From an uncultured Pirellulaceae bacterium (GTDB lineage Bacteria; Planctomycetota; Planctomycetia; Pirellulales; Pirellulaceae), in assembly GCA_937967505.1 (NCBI GenBank), contig CALCJM010000085.1, positions 1-57,759 on the forward strand: a stretch of DNA of 57,759 nt. The letters are read 5' to 3'. Made by a program: the position numbers and the translations under genes. Shown piece by piece: positions 10,801-19,800 of the stretch (position 1 is its first letter; each line of letters opens with the position of its first letter). The notes beneath the pieces are model-generated. The model made no database searches, was not told the origin of the DNA, and saw only the letters and a list, made by a program, of their open reading frames with translations.

Positions 10801-13800
10801 CGTATAATACTGGGTGTGCCACGAACGGTTAGCAGTCCGGATTGTGTCGAGTCCAGAATTGAAAAAGCATAAACCGTTTCTTCGTCGGCGTAGATGATTT
10901 CCACAGTACCATCACCGTCAAAATCGAACGCTGTTGAACCTGTGTAACCTGAGGTGTTTTCAACGATTGGATAGTGCCAACTTTTCTGATCAGTGGCCAG
11001 CAAGTCGATGTCGATGATCTCGAAAAGCGTATTCGATGTGACGGAAATTTCGGGCAAACCGTCATTATCAAAGTCTGCGATCGTAACTGGTGAGTCTCCA
11101 CCAGTCCCGGTAGTATCCACATTGACACTCAACCCGGTTGCGATCCTTTTTATTTCAGATCCGGTCGCCGCATCCAGAATATAAACGTGGGTCGTATCAT
11201 TAATGATAATTTCAGGGATTCCGTCATTATTGAAATCTGCGACCGCATTGGTGACTCTGCTTGTCGTCGGGATGTTGGCCCTCCAGAGGAAGTTACTGCC
11301 GTCAACCCCGTTGTTTGCAGTTGTGTAGAGTGTGTTGCCGGAGAGTATTTCCTGGGTTCCGGCAAGGTCTCCGTCAAAATTCGCGATAGTTACCGATTCG
11401 CCATATTGAGGAACGATCTGCTCCCCGTTGGTATTCCGAAATTGAATTTCTTTTCTGGTGATTTGATTCGTCTCTGATTCGAAATCAAAGACGGCGTTAC
11501 CAATCACGATCTCTGTTTGCGGATCACCATCAACATTGGCGAATGAAACATTGCCGATCAGCTGGTCCTGTGTTGAGTATATGGCGGGGGGAATGGCAGA
11601 GTTTGGCGCTGTGTAAATTTGCCCGTCGGAATCGAAGTGGTAGACGTATAGTTTGTATGATTCACTGTCCCTCCACATGGATACCAATTCCAATGTGTTG
11701 TCATTATCAATGTCCGCGACAGCGAAGCCTTCTTCAGCCAAGATGTCAATCGTATATCCGGAATCGTAGTGAGGTGAACCGTCCTCCCCGTTGATCACGT
11801 GAACAAGGGGGATACCTGTGCCATCGTCGAAGAGAATCTCGGGCAACCCGTCGTAGTCTAGGTCGATGACGATAGGTGTATTCAGCGCAGCGATATCAGG
11901 ATTTTCGCCCGCCGCAAAATATTTTAGCACCGGTTCGAATTGATTTATTCCTCCGGACACCACGCGGCATTCATGTTCACTACGTACATAGTTGTTGTCT
12001 TCGCGGATTTCATCCACGACCCGTCGACTGTCAACGAAGGCCCAGATAAACGCTCCGGCAAATTGAACACTCCCGTTCAATTCAGCCCTAACATTAATCG
12101 TATCGTTGGCGGCCACCGCCTGATCGACTTCGGCAGACCCCAGAATCACATCGTGGACGGGGTTGTACAGTCCGTCAAAATCCCGGTCTTCGAAAAACAG
12201 AACGTCGAAGGGTTCGGTGGCGATGTCGGAACCCAAATTGGTCACATCGACCGAGACAACTCCATTGATCGATAACTCCTGTTCGTGCACATAAAGGCCC
12301 GAGACATCAATGTTGGACGGGGTCAGATCGACATCGCCGATTTCAGGTGCCAAGTCTTGAGAGACACGTATCTGATATTCTTGCGTATCGAACAGCCCGG
12401 CAGGATCCGTCGCCTGAAGTTGCACGTCAACCCATTTGCCGGCCGCCTCATTGGGAGGGGTCCAGGTGACTTCTCCGGTTTCAGGATCCACGAAGAAGTC
12501 GCTGGGCGATGACCACGAAGGTGAGTAACGCTCGTTCACGTTGTAATCTTGCACCGCGTTGGTTTGAGCGGCTTGGGTGCCAAACAATTGGTACCATTTT
12601 TGGTCCGGCATGGTCACGCTGCCATCGTTGTCATCCAGCCCAATTCCATGAATTTCAGCTTCTTTGTTGGCGGCAAATGTAAACTCCAAAATCGTGTTCG
12701 CCGTGACTGTGTAGGGGGATTCCAACAAGTAGGCCTGCCAGACATTGCCACGCAGTTGCACCACCGTTCCATCGCCGACCACTCTCACCGAGGAAAAGCT
12801 TTCTCCAGCACCGTCTTGCAGGCCGGTATAGTCGGTGAAGCGACTAGGATCAAAATCAATGACTGTCGAGGATTCGCGCTGACCGGATTCGTAGATCCGG
12901 ATCGCGGAGAAAGTTGAATTGCCGTAGGCATCGCCAACGAACTGATCATGATCGTTGATCAGCGTCAGGTAGGTCATCGGACCGAGTAACGCCGGATTGC
13001 CACCAACCGGGACCCGATAGGTACGTGGTTTTGCTCCCAGTGTTCCCGAGTATTCAACATCATCCCCGTCAGGATCAAAGGCGTTGGAATCGTATTGGTA
13101 GAGCGTGCCGGGCTGCGCGGTGCGAACGGGTGACGTGTCAAACGCCGGTGGTCCATTGATGGCAGAATCGGTCACTCGCAATGTGAAAACTTGATCGTTG
13201 GCGGGATCAAATGCCCCAAATTCATCGGTGGCACGTAAACGAATCGAGTGAATGCCCACGTCACTGGTTCCCGATTGCGGCGTCCATACGAGGTTGCCGT
13301 CCTCATCCAGTGCCAGCCCTGTCGGCCCCGTCGGCCCGGAAAGAATCGAAACGACGACTGCATCGCGTTCCGGATCGGCCGTCGTCACCGGATAACGCAG
13401 TTGGTTGGTGCCGTCGGCGACCAGTTCAAGGTACTGCTCTGGCTGACTGGTCACAGCAACGTGTTCGACCGGGTACGCGTGGCCCTGGTTTGCCGCATAC
13501 GGATCGCTGGTAAAGGAGGGTGACTGATTGGATTGTCCCAAGAAGTGAAGGTCAAAGTCAAAACGCTGATTGTTGGTGTCGGCGAGGAATTCCAGCAGCA
13601 AGTCTTCAATCTGGGCCTGGTTGACGAAGAAGTGTTTGAAATCCTTGGCTAGAAGCGAGCTGAGGCGAATGTAGGGGGATCCGGCAGGGATGCCTTCGAT
13701 CTGCCACGGTAGCGTTCCGTCGAAGCGCGTCGCGGAAACGTTTGCGGCGGCGGGACCATTGGCTGGGTCTTGCTGCCGGAAGTTGGAAAGGACAAGTATC

Positions 13801-16800
13801 AGTTGCTCGCGCACTTGGATTTGCCCGGTTTTAGTGATGTCAATCCCGACCGAAAGCCGGTTGTCGCTGGAGAGCGTGTGCGCGTAGTTCCAGTCAAATG
13901 TCGCTGACACATCGGATAATTTTTCGAAATCAATGGTTCGGTTGATCCGGTTAGTCGAAAACGGTTCGATGACAGCTTGGCCACCCGTTTGCATCACATG
14001 CAATCCCTGATTCACATCAGCCGTTGCAAAGTCTACGGTAACGGTGGTGGTGTCGTCCGCGTCGTTGTTGACCAGACGCGCAACCAGCTGAATTGTGGTG
14101 CCGGCGGCCAAATTGCCAATGTCGATCTGGACAAATCCTGCCGGCGGGATCGCTCCCGGTCCAACCGGATTAAGATCGACATCCAGCACCTCAACTCCTG
14201 TTGCCCAGATGCCGGATTGCCCTCCGGTCAGGTTGAAGACAGCGTTGGAAAGCGGAATCGTGGAGGTGACCGGAGCGCCGCTGGCATCCAGCAGTGCGAT
14301 TTCGAAAGCGTCGTTGATATCGGGCGCGCTTCGAGCATCGGTCTGGTTGGACGTGCGGTCAAAGATCAGGTCGGAAAAACCGATTCGGATAGCGCCCGGA
14401 TTTTGGGGGACGATAAATTCGGTGACCTGCCCGTTGGCGGCCGGATGGTCATCTGTGGTGACCAGACGTTGATTTTCATCCAGGATCGGTTTGGCCGGCG
14501 GAAGGTCGTCGTCCAGGATGGTCGTTTCGGATTGATTGTTGGCGACGCTGACCGCGCGACCTGTCGCAGCAAAGGATGATATCTGTAGTCGATAGGTTTC
14601 GTCTATTTCGTCGATGATGTCGTCAATGATGGTGACGGTCCCGGAAGACGATAGCTGTCCGGCAGGAATACTGACACTGAATGACTGCCCTCCAGTCGCA
14701 CCGACGTAGTCCTCTCCATCGGTTGCGGTACCAGCGACCGTCAAGACCACGATCGATACGTCGGTGTCCACGGGACGGGAAAGTGACACGGTAAACCCTG
14801 CGGCCCCTGCGCTCTCTTCAACGGTTGGAACTGCGGATAGAGTTATCTCTGAAGAATCATCGTCAATGATGGTCGCCAGGGCGGTATCACCAGCACTGTC
14901 AACAATCACGTTCGAAGCCGACGTAACGCCGGTAATGGACGCCGATAGATCTTCGTCAAGTTCGACCAAGTTGTCATCGACAACCGTAATTAAAACGGGT
15001 GCCGAAAGCTCGCCCGCAGGAATCGTCACGGTGCCGGTCAGTGCCGCGCTGTAGTCGTTACCAATGATCGCCGTTGAGGTGGAGGCCGCGCTGTCAATTC
15101 GGTACTCAACCACCACGTCGTGGTCTGCCGGAGCATCAAGGGCGATGGTGAAGGCTGTCGTTTGCCCGGCCGATTCCGGGACTGTTTGTCCGGAAATGGA
15201 GGCCCGGGCCTGGACGGCGCGTTGGGAGAACAAGCGCACGTCGTAGTCGAACTGGAATCCGTCCGGATTGTCAAAAACAAGCTGAATGTCTTTCGAACTG
15301 CCGCTCAGGTATTTTCCATCGGGGCCAATCGCCAAATCAGAAAGATTAAAATAGGGTTCGCCGGCGACGGTAAATCCTGCTGGCGTCACCAGCCCCGAGT
15401 TCAAAAGTTGTACCGATGAAATACTGATGTTGCTGACCACCAGAACGAGGCTGTCTTGCAGGTCGTCATAGACGCCAAGATTGGTGGCCGTTAAGCGAGA
15501 GTAAAGCTTGTCGGGTTGCTCCGCAAATGAGGTATTACCGTATTCAATTGAGAAACCGTCGGTCACATCGACCAATCCGCTAAAGTCAGCGGGTTGATCA
15601 TTGAGATCAATCTCACCCAGTGGCTGTCCGCCGGCCTGAACCGTCAGAAATGATAATCCCTCAATATCAGTCAGATTGAAGACTCCACCAAAGACATCGA
15701 ATAATTTCTCTTTGTCAGCGATGCCATCGTCACCGGATGAAATAGGATTACCGTTTGCGTCAAATTTGATTCGAAACAGCGACGCGGAACTTGTTCTGCT
15801 TGTTTCACTGGCAATCAGGTCTCCACTGAGCGGATCGAAAGCAAGTCCTTCAATCTTGACAGAATCTGTGAAAATTGAACCAAGGTCACTATCGGCGATA
15901 CTGATGATCTGTCCGGTATCGGGGCTGACTTCGAAGAGCTTGTCGCTGCCGCTACCCGCGGGGATGTTTTCGGTGCCCTTATCTTCGGAGATGAATAGTT
16001 TCCCTGAACTGTGAAACACAAGATCTTCGCCAGTTTGCAGCGCGTAATTAACACCATCAATCTGGCCACGAACTCCATCGGTGCCCGACACGTTCGTCAC
16101 AGAAAGGTTGGAAACGCCGGGCGTTTCCGGCAGGACATCGATGCGGTACAGGTGATCTGTGCCGCCACGCTGGTTGATTGCAAATATTTTCCCATCAACC
16201 GAAGGGTCAAGCGCCAAACCGGTGATCGCCCCATCGATATTAAATTGACCAAGCGGCTTTGCAGTCCAACCGTCAGGATCACTCTCCACTTCGTTAAGAT
16301 CAATGGTGAACAAAGTTGGTTTACTGGCCAGAATTGTTCCGGGGAAGTATTCGATATTAGTCTCACCCGGGGCGATCTTATTTGCTTTGACATTGACGAC
16401 AAAGAATGCCTTGCCACCGCCGGTGATCGTGAAGGACTCAATTTCTGTACCATCCTCGTACTTTGGTAATTTGACTCGTTCATCAGCGGCATTTTGATAA
16501 TAAATCGGACCGAAATCTTTGTAGCCAACATCTTCAGATGCAACGGGGAGAGAATCCGGCGCGTTGCTGTAGTTATTGAACCTGACCAGACTCCCGCTAT
16601 CGTCGTCCGTTCCCCACAGCGCGTAGGCACTATCAACGGTTCTGATCCGCACGCTGGTTTGCGTATCGCTGTCGTTGTTGACCAGGCGAAAGACCACATT
16701 GACATTGACATCGGCCGTGCTGGCATCTGCCAGCATCGACACGTCAACCGAGACAACCCCGTTGAGGTAAGTTGCACCGGGTGCCAACACCGCCTGATTG

Positions 16801-19800
16801 GATTCTTCGGAGAGATTGAAGAATGAATCGCGCCCGACCCCGATCGTTGGAACAACGGATAAGCCAGCATCGTCAAGCAGGGCAATTTCGAAACTATCGT
16901 TAATTTGATCTGCGTTAGAAGGGCCCGGCCTGTCAAAGTTCAAATCAGAAAATTCCAACAGCAATTGTTGTGTTCCGGCAGCGATGGTTACCTGTTTGAA
17001 GGTTTCTGTTTTGAATGAGTCGCCCTCTCTGAGGACGACATCTCCTTCGAAATTCCGGGGTGCCTCAATGCTTCCTTTACCAACGAGACTTCCACCGGTC
17101 TCTGTGAACCCGAACGGGCTTACCAAGGCTCTATTGTCGGGCAAGAACTTGGCGACCTTGAAATCCCGATCAGTGCCGACCCGATCGTATCCGGTGACCA
17201 CGAAGCCACCATCGGGAGTGGATTTAATGTCGGCCGAAAATTCATCGATGTGATCAAAACGAATGATCGAGGTGCCGCTGTTGCCGAAGGTTTCATCGAC
17301 CGAACCATCCGCATTAAGCCGGGCAGCACCAATGGTACGGGTGACATTACCGGAAATATAACCGATAGCGTACCCGGTGATAATGATTTTGCCGTCGGCA
17401 AGCAGTTCTGCTTTTTGACCAACATCACTTCCGCTAAAGTTAACTGTCGCAATCCCCTCGGTGCCGTACGACGTGTCCGTCTGCCCATCGGCGGTGAAGC
17501 TGAGTACGGCAAAGTCATTGGAGGCCCCAACCTTGTAGCCGTACCCGGTCACGAAGAAACCGTCGTCTGCGCGTAGGAGAATCGATGACAAACCGTTGCT
17601 GCGGTTGGGTGACAGTGTGCGAATGATCTGCCCCGTTCCGTCCTCTCCAAAGGAAAGATCGGGTTGCCCATCAGGCGTGAGGCGTAAAACTGCGAACTGA
17701 TCCCGGCCACCGACGCGCGTACGTCCTCCAACCACCACGCTTCCATCCGACTGAACGACCACATCGTAAGCCAGATCAAGGGAACTGCCCAAATCGATTG
17801 CGGTTGTGCCGCCGGTACCAAATGACAGATCAGGTGATCCGTCAACGTTCAGTTTTGCAACGGCAAAGTTGTACTCATTGGGGCTGCCGCCGCGGATCGA
17901 GTAACCCGACACGAGAATCTTGTCACCAACACCGTTCTCATCACGGTGATAGAAGATGGACGTAGCGATATCGCTGGCACCACTGTCGATATCAAGATTC
18001 ACGGTCCCCATGACACCGAAAGAAGTATCGACACCGCCACTTTCGTGATACCGCGTCACCGTGAAATTGTTGGATTGACCGGGGAAAGCCGTTCGGCCTG
18101 CGACGAGGATCTTTCCATCCGGCTGAAGCGTGATGGTAGAGCCGTAATCGTTGGCAGACAAGTTGTCTCTGATGTTGGTGCTGACCAAACCATCGACACC
18201 GAAGGAAGCATCGCGCGACCCGTCAACGTTGTACCTCACCAGCCCAATGTCACGAGCCTTTGCCTCAACGATTGGATCGATACGGAAATTGCTAACATTC
18301 AGGCGGTTGCCACTGCTCAACGGCCAGTTGCTCAGTGCCAGCGCTCTTACAAAGGCGGTACCGAAGCGAAAACCCGTATACGCCAATTCAGATCGATCCC
18401 CACCGATAATCGCCTGGTACTGTGTCGGTGATTCGGGCACGACTTGATTGATGGCAAGCGCGTAATTATAGGTTCCTGCCGAACGGGTGTTTCGCACGGC
18501 AGTCCCTGCAGGGACACCTCCGCCGTCCCAAGGTTTGTTGAGTGTGATAACATTTCCGTTGATGTCGCCCGCATCCCACAAATTCTGCCTGTAGTTCCGC
18601 GTGTAAGTAAAGTCGTCGTAGACCTCTCCCAAGCTGTTTTCGTAACCATACCATGCGATTGTACGCTGATGGGAACTGCCCGCGTCGTACCATCCGGTGG
18701 CATCCTCAAGCACAATCTGCGTCGCTCCATCTACTAAATCGACCGCCAAGCGAGTGTCAACCGCACCGGGACTTTTCAGATACATCTGCGGCCGGATAAA
18801 CTTTTTGTCGATATCATAGGCCGCAAACCCGAGAAAGTGCTTGGTTGATGCGTTGACCTCTCCACCGCTACCGTCCCCTGAAAACGCTTCAACAGAAATC
18901 TTGTAGGAAAGCTTTGGATCGACGGGGTAGAAGTTGCTGCTGGTGATGGTCCCGGTGGCCGTCGTGCTGAGTGTCCGGTTTTCATCAAACAGAAAGTCTG
19001 CCCCATCATCGACTTCGACAATCGGATCGATGCGGAAGTCCCCAAAATTCAACTGGTTGCCGCTCACTCTATTCCAGTTTGCAAGGGCCAGTGGCCTGAT
19101 GTAGGCGGTTCCGGGTCGAATTGAATTGCGGGAGTAGTCGGTATCGTTGTCGCTGATAACCGACTCGTACTGGGTCTCCTGGGCGGGAATTACTTCACCA
19201 AGCGCCAGCGCATAGTTGTAGCTGCGTCCCACAGTCGTGTTTCGAACGGCAGTACCTGCTTTGATCTTTGGTCCGTTCCATGGATCTCTGAGGGTAATGA
19301 CATTACCATTGACGGCTCCCTCATCCCAAAGATTGCGACGATAGTTGCGGGTGTAGGTATAGTCGTCGTAGACCCTTCCGGAACTGTTGGCGTATCCATA
19401 CCACGCCAAGGTACGCTGGTATTCACGGCCTTCGTTATACCATCCGGTCGCGTCATCAAGGATGATTTGAGTTTGTCCCGGTTCAAGATCGACCGCCAGT
19501 CTTGTGTCGGTTGCTCCAGCGCTTTTGAAGATATGAAATGGACTGATTCGCTTGTAATCCGAGTCATACGAATTAAAGCCTAGGTAACTTACCGCCGCCG
19601 GATTGACATTACCGCCCGCACCGTCACCTGACCAGGCGGTAGCAGAGATTCGGTAGGTTTGCCCGGAGGTAATCTGGTAGTAATCAGTACCCTCAAGCGC
19701 AACTCGTGGTGAGGTTGTCACAACGTTGCTTTCCCCGTCAAATCGCAGGTTCTGTCCCCCCGGCAGCACGTAACCGCGATTGATGTAATCGGCCGTCTCG

